Shown here piece by piece: positions 22,430 through 34,400 of a stretch of 64,000 nucleotides of DNA. Within the stretch, counting starts at the first letter, position 1. Every line of letters starts with the position of its first letter. The translations under genes and the position numbers were made by a program. Where the stretch lies: contig JAPXFQ010002677.1 of NCBI GenBank assembly GCA_028564705.1, positions 124,001-188,000 on the forward strand, given 5' to 3'. The stretch is from Apricaphanius iberus (lineage: Eukaryota > Chordata > Actinopteri > Cyprinodontiformes > Aphaniidae). Under the pieces are notes generated by a model. The model was not told where the DNA came from. It worked only from the letters and a program-made list of their open reading frames with translations, and did not search any database.

Positions 22430-23135
22430 TCACACTTTGGATGGACACTGATCAGGTAATTATATTAGGGAATTTTAATATTCACGTGGATACTGAAAGT
22501 GCTTAACTGCAGCCCATGCATATTATCTTAGACTCAAACAGCTTTGCTCAGAGAGTGAAGGGACCTACGCACTCTGGTTGGCACACTTTGGATATTGTAC
22601 TGAAATATGGCATTGAGTGGTATGAACTAATAGTCACATAACCCAGTCCTATCTGGCCATTTTTTGATATGGTTTAGTCCAGAGTTGCGTACTTTAAAGC
22701 AGAATACTAGGAAACTGGAGAGAAAATGGCACTCTACACACTTAAATGATTCCTTTTCTAATCTGGAAAAATAGTCTACTACTTTATAAAAACGTCCTTC
22801 GACAAGCTAGAACAGCATATTTCTCATCATTAATAGAGGTAAATAAAAGATATCCTAGGTTTCTTTGTAGTGAAGTTGCCAAACTTACAGAGTCATAGCT
22901 CTGTTGAGCCAAATATCCCCCCTTCTCTCAGTAGTGATGACTTTATGGGATCTTCATAAATAAAATAAATTGTATTAAAAAAAATCACTGGCAGTGTCCC
23001 AAACATAATTAGCTCTCTTTCAGTATCAGAGAGAACTGTAGAATCATGTACCATTTTGATTCTGATGAACTTGAGTCTGAGTAATTCTTCTGAACTCTGG
23101 TCTCATAGCAGCTGCCCCTCCCTCTCCTAGAAATC
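22430..23135 (+). pseudogene. LINE-A copy 1: endonuclease part
   Basis: A degenerate apurinic-like endonuclease segment: GNFNIHVDTES, then VKGPTHSGWHTLDIVLKYGI, which matches the C-terminal half of the EN domain of CR1/L2-like LINEs. It aligns with 53035-53640 in copy 2, including the CTCTGTTGAGCCAA segment. Stops and indels are frequent. The RT part continues after an unrelated insert. Confidence 0.7.
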
Positions 23136-24044
23136 GACTGAGTTTTCAACTAGTGACATGACTAGTTGAAAAAGAGGAGGTGTTGAGGTGTCTGCATCGC
23201 CCCTGCAGGCGATAGAGTTCAAACACACTGTTCCTTCTCAAAGTTCGTAGCTGCTTCGGTTTTTGGCAGCTTAATTCACTTTTTTTGTTGGATTTTTTAC
23301 TTTCTCTGTGAAAACGCCCATTTGGATGCATGAATTACAGGATTTTATTCTACATTCCTAAAGAACAGCAGCTGGATCAATGAACAAAGACGCCTGATGG
23401 ACAGAGAAGTAAGTGGCTACATGCTAATACTTTATTTGGGTAAGCCAGTTATCAAGCTGCTTATGTGATCTTATAACAGCCTTGTTTGGTTAATAAATTG
23501 ATCTGTGGCATCGCAGAATGTTCATTAAATGGGTGCAAACAACACCCACCGCTGGAAAGATTTGCTTAGTGGACTTAGTCATGTTGGTTTGGGCTCTGTC
23601 TAAAGCCTGCAGCTTTATCAACCGAAATAGGCTTTATTGACTGCGTTATTACCAAAATAAATAAATAAACCAAACATCTGAGCCCTTAATATAACAGAGT
23701 TTCAGTGCGGTACTTCGTGATTTTCAAATTCTTTGTCAGCATATTATTTGAGATTAAGTTCAGCACTGTTTGTCTCAGTGGGATCTGCTCCCGGCTGTGC
23801 AGCGGAGCAGAACAGGGGAGCGGAGTGTAGCATTGGGGTGCAGGAGGCAGGTTTTTAGAGAAATTAGCCATTGTACTATGTGGGCCAACATTAACTACAG
23901 GATACAAGTTAAATTTCAGGACAAATTAATAATGTATAACACCAACAGTAACATTTTATCATATATATGTCTATCCCAGAAGTTGAAAGCTGTAAAATAG
24001 CATGATATAGTCCCTTGATATAGTCCTTTTAAAAAACATCCCTC
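23136..24044. other. Insert of unknown origin within LINE-A copy 1
   Basis: This DNA separates LINE-A endonuclease and RT segments that are adjacent in copy 2. It starts near a 12-bp inverted repeat (23143-23154 and 23161-23172, TTTTCAACTAGT and complement, loop GACATG). No transposase or RT motif was recognised. Confidence 0.4.
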
Positions 24045-24369
24045 GATCAAGATGACTTAGCTAACTATAGGAAGAAAGGAAGGAAGGTTAGACCTATATC
24101 TATAGTTGCTGTTCAGGCATGTGAGCATCTAAACAGCAACAACCTGTTTGAAGAACATCAGTCAGTTTTTAGAGCTCATCATAGCACTGAAACAGCACTG
24201 GTGAAAGTTACTAATGAAATTATAATGGCCTCCGCTAATGGATTTGTGACTGTTCTGGTCTTGTTAGATCTCAGTGCTGCTTTTAAACAGTCAATCATAA
24301 TATTCTCATAGAAAGGCTTGAACATGTTGTAGGGATCAAGGGAACAGCAGTAGGCTGGTTTAAATCAAA
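24045..24369 (+). pseudogene. LINE-A copy 1: reverse transcriptase, first part
   Basis: The frame encodes [15 protein letters not shown] and [13 protein letters not shown], motif A of CR1/L2-like reverse transcriptases, with a small deletion after SAAF. It stops at GLV/GWFKS where LINE-B is inserted; the continuation is at 27317. Confidence 0.75.
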
Positions 24370-24408
24370 GTTTATAAAAACTTTAAAGAGAGTGATTTTG
24401 TTGAAGAA

Positions 24409-26954
24409 ATGAGGAGTGTAGATTGGTTAGAGGTTACACAGCAGCAGAATCCTGGCCCAGCTGTGGCCATCTTCGACAACTTGATAACCAGAGTAATAGA
24501 CAAACATGCTGCTTTAAGGAAACAAACGGTAAGAAATTTCTCAACTCCATGGCTGGAGCAAGAGCTCAAAGAATATATGAGGCACAGGAATCAAGCCAAA
24601 GCAGAAGCTATTAAACAGAATGACATGGTTCAGTGGAATAAGTATAGTAAAATAAGAAATCAGGTGACTATAATGAACAAACGTAAAAAACAAATATATT
24701 ATCGAAATAAATTAGGAGATGCTCGAATGGATAGTGCAAAGGTATGGAAAACACTTAATGAATTACTGGGAAGGAAAACAAAACACAAAAACATTAGAGG
24801 CTGATTGGATTTGCCTTACTAGACCAAAAGAGATTGCTAATAATTTGAGCCATTTTTTTAAGCATAAAATACAAAAAAATTACACAAGGCATGGATTTGG
24901 GACAAGATGAAAATATCTCATATGAACTAATAACAAATGGGATAATGACAACAAAAGAATGCACATTTAAATTTAACACTGTAACAGAGGACAGTGTGAA
25001 GAAAATATTACAAGCAGGTAAAGATAAACCCTGTGGAATAGATCACTTAGATGTTAAACTGTTGAAGATGGTGGTAGAGGTCATTGCTTTGCCCATTTCT
25101 CATATCATTAATCTGAGTTTAACAGCAGGTGTTTTTCCCAAACAATGGAAAAAAAGCTAATTTTTTTTACCTTTAATTAAAAACAACAAAGAACAGTTTT
25201 CAGGTCAGAATAGCAGACCAATGAGTTTATTACCGGCAGTAAGCAAAGTGATGGAAAAAGCTGTTTATGATCAAATACAAGAGTATTTGGAAGTAAGTGG
25301 GTTAAATACAATGTATCAGCATGCTTATAAGGCCCTGTCCACACGTAGCCGGGTATCTCCCAAAACGGAGATATTTTTCTACGGTTTGGCCTGTTATCCA
25401 CACGTAGCCGGAGGTTTTCGGCACCAAAAACGAAGCTTTTTAAAAACTCCGGCCAAAGTGGAGATTTGCGTTTTCTCCGTTTTCGGTATCTGCGTGTGGA
25501 CGGTGAAAACGGAGTTTTAAGAGCCGTAACGCCACTTTCCGCGACAAAAAATGCTCCAACACCACATGTGCGACCTGTGTTTACTCTCGAAAACAGCATT
25601 TATTTCCTCAGAGCTGTGTTGGTATCATCCATTGTTAAAACGCGTCTTGTTTGTTTGCTTTTATAAGCTGTATAACTGCTGCGCGCTGAAGAGAGGATAT
25701 AAAGTTTCTCTTGGCGGATAGGACTGGGGAGAACTACTGCGCCCTACAGGTTTGCCACGTCTATGAATGTGCTGAAAAACGCATTTATCCGGTTACGTGT
25801 GGATGGAGATTTTTTTTTCAAGGAGCAGAGGAAAATCTTCGTTTAAAAAAAAAAAACGGCTACGTGTGGACATGGCCTAAGATGGGTCATTGCACAACTA
25901 CAGCACTTACTCAATTAACTGACTACTGGCTACAGGAAATTGATGATAAGAATTTGGTAGGCACAGTATTTTTAGACCTAAGTGCAGCCTTTGACGTTCT
26001 AGACCATAGTATTTTATTGAAAAAGTTAGTTTGTTATGGATTTGAACCAATTGCTGTTCGATGGCTTGAAAGCTATCTTAGTAAACGTGAGTACATAGTT
26101 TACTTTGATGGTAGCTACTCTGAGGTTGAAATGTGTTGTGCGCTGCCCCAGGGCAGTTGTTTAGGACCCCTTTAATTTTCCGTTTTCACAAATGATTTCC
26201 CACTTGTAATTAAACATGCAACAATGTCAATGTATGCAGATGATACAACATTGTGTTTTTCAGCAAAAGATGACGATCATCTGGAGAATATGTTAAATAG
26301 GGAGTTAGACCTGGTCATACAATGGATTATTGACAATAGATTACTTATTAATGCAGGTAAAACAAACTGTATAGATTGTGATTAAACGAGTAGAAGAAAT
26401 CAATTTATTGGGTGTAATTGTGGATAGCACACTGTCTTGGAATAGTCAAATCAATAATATATTGCAAAAAATGGGTCGTAGTATGGGAATAGTCAGATAC
26501 TGTAAGAAATTCATTCCCAAATGGCTGATCAAATGATTAGCCCAATTATTGGTATTTATATAATCTAGAATACGCTTCAGTTGTTTTGTCAAATACCAGT
26601 GAAAATAATTTATACAAATTGCAAGTTGCACAGAATAAAGTAGCACGTATTGTTTTGGGTTGTACATACACAACTAATACAATCACAATGCACAACAATT
26701 TGGCATGGTTAACTGTAAAATATAGATTTAAATATTTTTTATTATCATTTATTTGTAATATCAATGAAACAAAAACTACTGAAATAATTTATAGAAAATT
26801 ATCATTTTTTGATGATCAACAAAGTTATTGTAAAAGACAAACCACTGGAAAGCGATGTGTTCTCCCTTTACTCAGAACTAATCAATTTCAGAGAGCAGTT
26901 TGTTCGGGCCATGGTTGCATGGAATGGATTACCAGGATTTCTGTTGGAAAATAA
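24409..26954 (+). pseudogene. LINE-B reverse transcriptase, MITE-split
   Basis: Linker region: WLEQELKEYMRHRNQAKAEA (about 24555-24610), then KVWKTLNELLG. RT blocks: GKDKPCGIDHLDVKLLK (about 25017-25070), NSRPMSLLPAVSKVMEKAVYDQI (25210-25280), QHAYK at 25317-25330, then after the MITE MGHCTTTALTQLTDYWLQEI. Motif [18 protein letters not shown] and motif B LPQGSCLGPL are at 25957-26175, and SMYADDTTLCF, the catalytic block, is near 26230-26260. The C-terminal part (LQVAQNKVARIVLG) is at 26620-26660. A few stops and frameshifts exist. Similar to Rex1/CR1-type fish LINEs. Confidence 0.75.
25331..25877. mobile_element. MITE with TAA target duplication, nested in LINE-B
   Basis: The left end GGCCCTGTCCACACGTAGCC and the right end (other strand) GGCCATGTCCACACGTAGCC are nearly identical, and TAA occurs on both sides (25328-25330 and 25878-25880). 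Removing the element and one TAA restores an open LINE-B frame through QHAYK-MGHC. The 3-bp TWA-type duplication and TIR suggest a PIF/Harbinger-type MITE. A subterminal copy of CCACACGTAGCCGG lies at 25398-25411. Confidence 0.85.
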
Positions 26955-27316
26955 TAGCAAATGTTTTCAAAATAAATTAAAATAGTTTTTGTTCACACAA
27001 GAGTCATGATACTGGAATGGTATGGTAATATGGAAAATGCCTTATAGTTTGTATAAGAGAGCTATTTATGGATTACATGTACAAATGTATAATAGTTTTG
27101 TTTGCTTATTTATTTATTTAATTGTATTGGGCTATTGTAGATTATGTCCAGTTTGTGTGTGTGGGTGTGTGTGCATATGTGTATGTGTGAATAATGTAAG
27201 AAAATAATAAATAATGTAAATTTGTGATGTAAGGAAGAGGAGACCCCAGGAAGAATAGCAACTGAGATTTCAGGCGCTAATGGGGATCTTAATAAATGAA
27301 ATTAAATTAAATGAAA

Positions 27317-28180
27317 AAAATCTGACCAACAGATTCCAGTTTTTCTGTTAATGATAAATCTTACTTGTGGAGTAGCACAGGGTTCTGTGCTTGGACCAAT
27401 CCTACATATGCTTCCAACTGGTAAAATAATTAGACAACATGGAATGAATTCCCACAGTTATGCTGATGATACACAATTATATTTATCCATAAAACCTGAT
27501 GAAACCAATCAGTTATGTAGATTACAAGCATCTCTTGAAGACATAAAAACCTGGATGACTCTGAATTTTCTACTTTTAAATTCCAGCACAACAGAAGTTG
27601 TTATCTTTAGACAAGAACCTTTAAAATGGAAACTTCTAAGCCAATCACTTCATCTGGATGGCATTAAACTGGCCTCTGGTAATAATGTAAAGAACCTCGG
27701 TATAATTTTTGACTAAGAGATGACATTCAAATCCCCATATTAAACAGGTTTCTAAGATTTCGTTCTTTCACCTCTGGAATATTACTAAAAATAGAAACAT
27801 ACTATCCAGGAGTGTTGCAGAGAAACTAGTCCATTCATTTGGTACTTCAAGGCTGGACACCTGTAATTCCGTCTTATTAGGAAGTCCACAAAATGCAATT
27901 AAAAGCCTTCAGTTGATCCAAAAGGCTGCAGCAATGGTTCTGATGAATATTAAAATGAGAGATCACATTACTCCTGTTTTGGCTTCTCTCCATTGGCTCC
28001 CAGTTAAATCCCGAATTGAGTTTAAGATCCTCTTTACGTATAAAGCCCTTAACAAACAAGCTTCATCATACATCAGAGATCTGATTTTTCCATATGTTCC
28101 TAACAGAGCACTTTGTTCTCAGAATGCAGGTCTATTGTTAGTTCTTAGGATCTGTAAAAGTAGAATCTGAGGCAAATCTT
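27317..28180 (+). pseudogene. LINE-A copy 1: reverse transcriptase, second part
   Basis: This continues the LINE-A ORF after [17 protein letters not shown] (motif B), then HSYADDTQLYLSIKPDE with the catalytic YADD intact near 27460, and NVKNLGIIFD. The tail (SLHWLPVKSRIEFKILFTYKALN, near 27985-28055) is the conserved C-terminal segment of these LINEs. Stops are common after 27716. It ends at the Tc1 element; LINE-A sequence does not resume on the far side. Confidence 0.75.
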
Positions 28181-28183
28181 TTA

Positions 28184-29806
28184 CAGTCAGGTCCATAAAT
28201 ATTGGGACATCAACACAATGCTAACATTTTTGGCTCTATACACCACCACAATGGATATCAAATGAAACGAACAAGATGTGCTTTAACTGCAGACTGTCAG
28301 CTTTTATTTGAGGGTATTTACATCTAAATCAGGTGAACAGTGTAGGAATTACAACAGCCTCCCACTTGTTAAGGGAGCAAAAGTATTGGTCCCTTAACAG
28401 TATTTCAGTATTTCAAAACTTGGTTGCAAAGCTTTTGCAGTCAATTACAGCCTGAAGTCTGGAACACATAGACATCACCAGACGTTGGGTTTCATCCCTG
28501 GTGATGCTCTGCCAGGCCTCTACTGCAACAGTCTTCAGTTCCTGCTTGTTCCTGGGGCATTTTGTCTTCAGTTTTGTCTTCAGCAAGTAAAATGCATGCT
28601 CAATCGGATTCAGGTCAGGTGATTGACTTGGCCATTGCAAAACAGTCCACTTCTTTCCCTTCAAAAACTCTGGTTGTTTTTGCAGTATGCTTTGGGTCAT
28701 TTTCCATCTGCACTGTGAAGCGCTGTCCAATAAGTTCTGAGGCATTTGGCTGAATATGAGCTGATAATATTGCCCGAAACACTTCAGAATTCATCGTGCT
28801 GCTTTTGTCAGCAGTCACATCATCAATAAATAAAAGAGAATCAGTTCCACTGGCAGCCATACATGCCCACGCCATGACACTTCCAGCACCATGCTTCACT
28901 GATGAGGAGATATGCTAAGGATCATGAGCAGTTCCTTTCCGTCTCCATACTCTTCTCTTCCCATCACTCTGGTACAAGTTGATCTGGGTCTCATCTGTCC
29001 ATAGGATGTTGTTCCAGAACTGTGAAGGCTTTTTTAGATGTTGTTTGGCAAACTCTAATCTGGCCTTCCTGTTTTTGGGGCTCACCAATGGTTTACATCT
29101 TGTGGTGAACCCTCTGTATTCACACTGGTGGAGTCTTTCTTGATTGTTGACTTTGACACAGATACACCTACCTCCTGGAGAGTGTTTTTGATTTGGCCAA
29201 CTGATGTGAAGGGTGTTTTCTTCACCAGGGAAAGGCTTCTTCGGTCATCCACCACAGTTGTTTTCCGTGGTCTTCCGGGTATTTTGGTGTTGCTGAGCTC
29301 ACCGTTGCATTCCTTCTTTTTGAGAATGTTCCAAACTATTGTTTTGGCCACGCCTAATGTTTTTGCTATCTCTCTGATAGGTTTCTTTTGTTTTTTCAGC
29401 CTAATGATGACTTGCTTCACTGATAGTGACAGCTCATTGGATCTCATCTTGACGGTTGACAGCAAGAGATTCCAAATGCAAATAGCACACTTGAAATGAA
29501 CTCTGGAAGTTTTATCTGCTCATAGTAATTGGGATAATGAAGGAATAACACACACCTGGCCATGGAACAGATGTGAAGCCAATTGTCCCATTACTTTTGG
29601 TCCCTTAACAAGTGGGAGGCACATATGCAAACTGTTGTAATTCCTACACCGTTCACCTGATTTGGATGTAAATACCCTCAAATAAAAGCTGACAGTCTGC
29701 AGTTAAAGCACATCTTGTTCGTTTCATTTGATATCCATTGTGGTGGGGTATAGAGCCCAAAATATTAGCATTGTGTTGATGTCCCAATATTTATGGACCT
29801 GAATGA
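28184..29806 (-). mobile_element. Tc1-like transposon with about 200-bp inverted repeats
   Basis: TA at 28182-28183 precedes CAGTCAGGTCCATAAATATTG. The right end near 29790 is its inverted copy, and similarity extends for about 200 bp on each side (28184-28400 against 29590-29806). Long terminal repeats of this size are typical of the IR/DR group of fish Tc1 elements. Confidence 0.85.
28413..29465 (-). pseudogene. Tc1 transposase (DD34E type), near-complete
   Basis: The DNA-binding half (29465-29082) starts MLSTVKMRSNELSLSVKQVI and has the GRPRKTTVVDDR linker. The catalytic domain follows: ILWTDETQINLY (first Asp, near 29010-28975), then KHGAGSVMAWACMAASG, MENDPKHTAK (second Asp, near 28690) and QSPDLNPIEHAF (Glu, near 28620-28585). 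The C-terminus ends at 28413. All three catalytic residues are present, but frameshifts near 29085 and 28640-28750 and a stop near 28915 break the frame. Confidence 0.85.
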
Positions 29807-30639
29807 AGGAATTGTGTTACAGAAATGATTATAATCATACTTAGTTAACACTGGTAAGGACGTAATATGTCTTATTTGACCAAAAAAATTCAAAGTCATT
29901 GTATAGCAAAGTGGTTAATGCAGGTGTTCATGAAGTGGAGCCTTTGTTCCTTTTCTGAGTTCATGTCCCATTCCCTGCTGTATCTTTTTTGTCCCTCCAA
30001 GTACAATCCACTGTCAAATAAAGGTTATTGTGGCAACACAACCTTAAGGAAATACAAGAATTTTGAGGTTTCACTATTCTCATTTTGGCTATTTCGTCTA
30101 GCCCCACGGTGAAAATATCATGAAGTATTCCCAACTTTCTGTAAACTTAAATTTTTTTCGAAACATTGCCTCTTTTTATAGAAAGATTAAAGTAAAAGGT
30201 TTTGCTATAGCATTAACTGTTAGTTGACCAAACATATTTTAAAAGTAATATAAAAAAAACTGTTATCACAGGTAAAACAACACTACAAGCAGAGAAGTAC
30301 AGTTTATAGCCTATTCGTTCAAGTTTTACCTCTTACGACGTGAGACTCCGTAGGCGCCGCCATTATCCTCTGACTTAATTTTGGTGAAGTCGGGGTACGT
30401 CGAACTGCCCCGAGTTAGCAGGTAGGAGGTTCCACTTCGACAGGCATTCCAGTGCACTTTTCCTATTTGGTGGTAGGATAAGTCCCATGTCCCACTGGTT
30501 TGAATGGGCTCTCGAACGCAGCATAAGATACATGCATTTTCAGTCGGATATCATATGCTTACCAGTTTATCCAGGTGGTGTAGCAACAACGTAGCAGTTT
30601 CAGTTTTGGTGCATGCAGTGTAGTAGACCCGAAGAAATT
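29807..30639. other. No gene recognised
   Basis: Mostly AT-rich sequence. The stretch 30340-30540 is more GC-rich and may be part of an unidentified element. Confidence 0.35.
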
Positions 30640-30820
30640 CAACTAAAGATAGATGTAAAAAAAAAAAGAAAATTCTAATTTCCGGTTTCATGTCCAATCC
30701 TGTGGATTATTTTCTGTCCCGTACCGATCACGTTACCAAAAGTGAAATTGACTCCCGTCCCGCGGGAATCCTGCAGGAATCCCATGAACTGTGGGAATCC
30801 CAAAAAATTGTCACCCTCTA
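30640..30820. mobile_element. Possible hAT-like terminal fragment
   Basis: GTCCCGCGGGAATCC and CTGTGGGAATCCC words lead to TTGTCACCCTCTA at about 30808-30820. Read from the other strand this starts TAGAGGGTGACAA, a form seen at ends of hAT-type elements in fish. Confidence 0.35.
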
Positions 30821-30835
30821 GTCCAGATGATGCTC

Positions 30836-31085
30836 AAAGTGACAGAGCATCCTCCATGCTGTCTTTTCTCTGTGTTCTCAGACCCCCAGACGGTCGTGGC
30901 AGATGACCGCTTGTACTGAGCCAGGTTCTGCTGTAGGTTTCTTCCTGTTAAAGGCGAGTTTTTGCTCTCTACTGTTGCTACATGCTTGCTCAGTATAAGG
31001 GATTGCTGAGGAATTGCTGTGTAAGGTGCCTTGAGATGACACTTGCTGTGAATTGGCGCTATATAAATATAAATAAATATATAAA
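30836..31085 (+). mobile_element. 3' end of an L2-like LINE
   Basis: The sequence contains AGACGGTCGTGGCAGATGACC, then GGTTTCTTCCTGTTAAA and CTTGAGATGACACTTG, and ends with GGCGCTATATAAATAT repeats. This is the conserved 3' UTR of fish L2-type LINEs and carries no coding sequence. Confidence 0.65.
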
Positions 31086-31299
31086 TCATGTTCCTCACTG
31101 TAAGTCAAGTTTTCTAGTGGTCAATACAGAAGTGAAGGTTTGTGATCTCTGGTTTAGCAGGATTAACTTCTTTGTAAACTAATACTTCTAATAGCTGTAC
31201 TTTTTTGTATCGTGTACAAAAATTTTAATATTACAAAATAACTTTGCAATTTGGAGATACTAAAAAAATCCACTTGCTCCCAATTCTGAAAGATAACAT

Positions 31300-31489
31300 A
31301 GTTTAGGTAATTTTGACCTCAAAAAATAAAGTTTGGTCTAATTTCAGGGATGTTGACGTGTAAATCTTCCAAACGATCTTGGAAATGTGTAATGGTACAT
31401 CCCCACCAAGAGTATCAAAACGTGCAATAAAAAAAATATCCGAAAAAGCGAGGCCATGAGGGTGAACCACGTTATAGCGGGACCACTGT
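31300..31489 (-). mobile_element. Tigger/pogo-like terminal fragment
   Basis: The stretch ends with CGTTATAGCGGGACCACTGTA beside TA. On the minus strand this reads TACAGTGGTCCCGCTATAAC, similar to the ends of pogo/Tigger-type transposons in fish. The other end is missing. Confidence 0.45.
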
Positions 31490-34400
31490 ATACTGTTTAT
31501 TAGTAGACAATAACATACGTGCCTATATAACTGCCTACGTTTAATCATTGTAAACATACCTGCTGTCTGGGATTCCCCTCCTTCTTCAGGGTGTCACTGG
31601 CCCTCTGTGAGGATGTTCTCCGCGGTCTGCATGCTCCCCATCCTCCCACGGGGTGAGGAAGCGGACGAGAAAAGCCGTGACAGCGGAAAACTTCCAGCTC
31701 CTTCCCGATCCTGCAGCTGAACCACTCCGCCTCTCCTTGTAGTAGGTTTCCCTGAGGCTAATCCACTTTTTTCTACAGTAGTCCTCTGAATAATCACGTT
31801 ATTTAGTTAGCGGAAAAGTTTTTGAACATCAGCGGGAAAATAATAGTAAAATAGCGGGACAGTAGGTGGGCTTGCTGCATTTTGCGCAGGTTCAGTCAAA
31901 ACTTTCAAAAGTGAAATGAACGTACCAGGTTGCCCAATCTCCTCACTTATCTTCTTCCAAGCTAGGTCCTTTTTTTATTCCTGTGTCTGTACAAACACGA
32001 CTGGTGTCGTATAGGTCCGGGTGGTTTATCAGTCTCTCCTCCACGTTGAATAAAGAATGAATGACTTTGGCTGGATCTGACCCCTGTGAACTACGTCAGA
32101 GCATCACATCACCAGGCTCCTGATTGGTTGACGCGGAGCAAATTGAAGCTGGAGTTCAGACTTTTTCAACTTGAGCAGAATTTTTCACGTGCGAAACGCC
32201 TCATTCGCACAATTCCTCTGTGCAGATCAGGCAGAAAAGCATTTTCGTCACGCAAATCGGCGCACCTTAAAGAAATACAAGAAAATAATGTAAACCTGAC
32301 TCTCTCCTTGCTTAATTCACTTTAGGTGTGGACCTACCGTAAGAACCAATGCTTGATTTGCAGATACTGAAAGAGATAAATTAGCTTATCAATTGCAATT
32401 AATTTTAACTAATGAGCACCATTGATTTATGTGTAAACCAATAAAACAAGGTAAGGAAAATTAAAACATTCTTTGGATCAATAAATGTTTCTTAAAGATT
32501 ATCTGGATAAGAAGTCAATTACCCTTTGGAAAATTACTTCTATTTGGATTGATCAAGACAGTAAACAATCTAATTCAAGTATTTTTATACATTGAGGGTT
32601 TTCAAACACGGCTAATAAGATTAGTTTCTGTTCTTAATCTTGTTTGAACCGATCTCTATTTAAACAGCTTTGATGGCTTATGAATTGAATGCAGACCTGG
32701 GCCAAACATGTGATCTTGCCCTAGTAAGGGACTAACGGCAGCCACGGGATGCTGTTTGGACCTGTTCTAGCATGTTTACATGTTTATTAAACATTAAACA
32801 AAGAAAATGAAGCTCTTGTTGGATTGATCAATCAAATAGTAGGATTTAAAATGACTCTTTGTCAGAAAAAGTATTTTAAAACACTGATTAAAACTTCAGG
32901 CCGACGGCCTGTATTACCTAAGCAGATAACTGATGAAACTCATACAAGTTAACAACAGTAAAACACACACCTTTATTAGTAATCCTAAACTAATCTTGAC
33001 ACTGCCCAAACAGACCTTATGAAAGTTTAAAGTCCTCAGAGTTGCTGCGCTTCGATGGGGAGGGGGGGTCTCCAAAGGGTGTTAGCCAGCAGGCTAACAA
33101 AGGATTGCTAATCTGGTTGGCGGGCTAGCAGCGCTGGGAAGCCCCTGGCTCTGGCTCCCTCTAGCTGGCTATGTAGCGATCGGCCCCAGCATTTTTTCAG
33201 AGCAGTACCTTTTTGGCAGTTTCCAGCGTGGCAATTCTTATAGGCTCTGTGGCGTCAATGGATGCAGCCTCGGCTGGTTCAGCTCTCAGCTCCCGTTTCT
33301 GAGTGCTCTGAAACTGAGGGAACCTTTTGTCGGGCTTTGAGGATCACACAATGTTTTGTTTATCAATATGTAGGATTCACGTGGTGGTCTTTGAGTTCCT
33401 TGAAGCGAGTTTCTCCCAGAAACTTAGGCCTTTCTACTACTTAAAATATGGAAAATCTGCATTCATTTTGCAGAAAAGTTTAATTTCTAACTTAAAAATT
33501 TTCATTTTAATTAATATTTTTTATTTATCTACAATTCACCATCATTTCTTGTAACAAGCAGAGAAGAAAATAAAACCAGTCTTCCAATCCATTACATTTA
33601 GTTAGCGATATTCCCCTGTGAGCTCGTAACGTCTTGGAGGTGCTAAGGTATTCTGGGTGTTTTACAGGCTTTTAATGCAACCAATTCCAACTTACAGTAA
33701 CCTGGGATTTCAATTACGTTGCAGCCACCCGCTATCGCAACAGTAGTGTGCGTAGGTTGCGGATAGATAGCCTGTGGAAACTGAACTTAGTCCAAATGTT
33801 CATTCAGCTACTGCAACTTTGAAAAACGCAAACACGAATCATGTTGATGTTGAGCACAGAGTGAAAGTCCTACACAGGCCACAACCGGGATGCCTAACTG
33901 CAGGGATGTAGGAATGGAAACCAATATTGAACAAGCCGCAACCACTGGCTAGTAAGCACACCAATGGCAGAACCTTTGATGTCATATGATCAACATGACA
34001 TGATCACCAAGATAAATTTGTTAGTGTCATAGTGGCTTTACAATTTTGTTGAGGGGCGTCGTCCTTTGAACCACCTAAATAATCATTGGCTCTTTGAATA
34101 AATGGATTACTGGGGCATACCCAGTAGAGATCTTTTGTTTTGGTGCATAGATCAAGATTAGCAGTGAGATGAAGTTTAGTGTCGTTACTATGGTTGGCTA
34201 GAATTGATTGGGTTCGCAGATGTTAATAGATGTTCCCTTTCCAAAATTCCACATTTAGAACAGATTTAAGCCTATATAATTTAGTATTTCAATAGAGAGG
34301 TTCAGCCACATTTCAAAGTGGTCTGGATTAGCGAAAATTGGAATTGTGTTACACAGACTATATGCCAGGTGGATTTGTGAGGGTTGTAGATTGGTTATAG

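Larger units (their letters stand above)
24370..27316 (+). mobile_element. LINE-B, jockey-superfamily LINE nested in LINE-A
   Basis: A second LINE family interrupts LINE-A between the codons for GWFKS and the RFQF segment. It starts within the region linking endonuclease and RT and ends in a TAATAAATGAAATTAAAT tail (about 27290-27315). It is itself interrupted by a MITE at 25331-25877. Confidence 0.75.

Noticed and set aside
25177..25599. 140-codon minus-strand ORF
   Set aside because: It runs across the MITE and LINE-B in antisense, so it cannot be a single gene.
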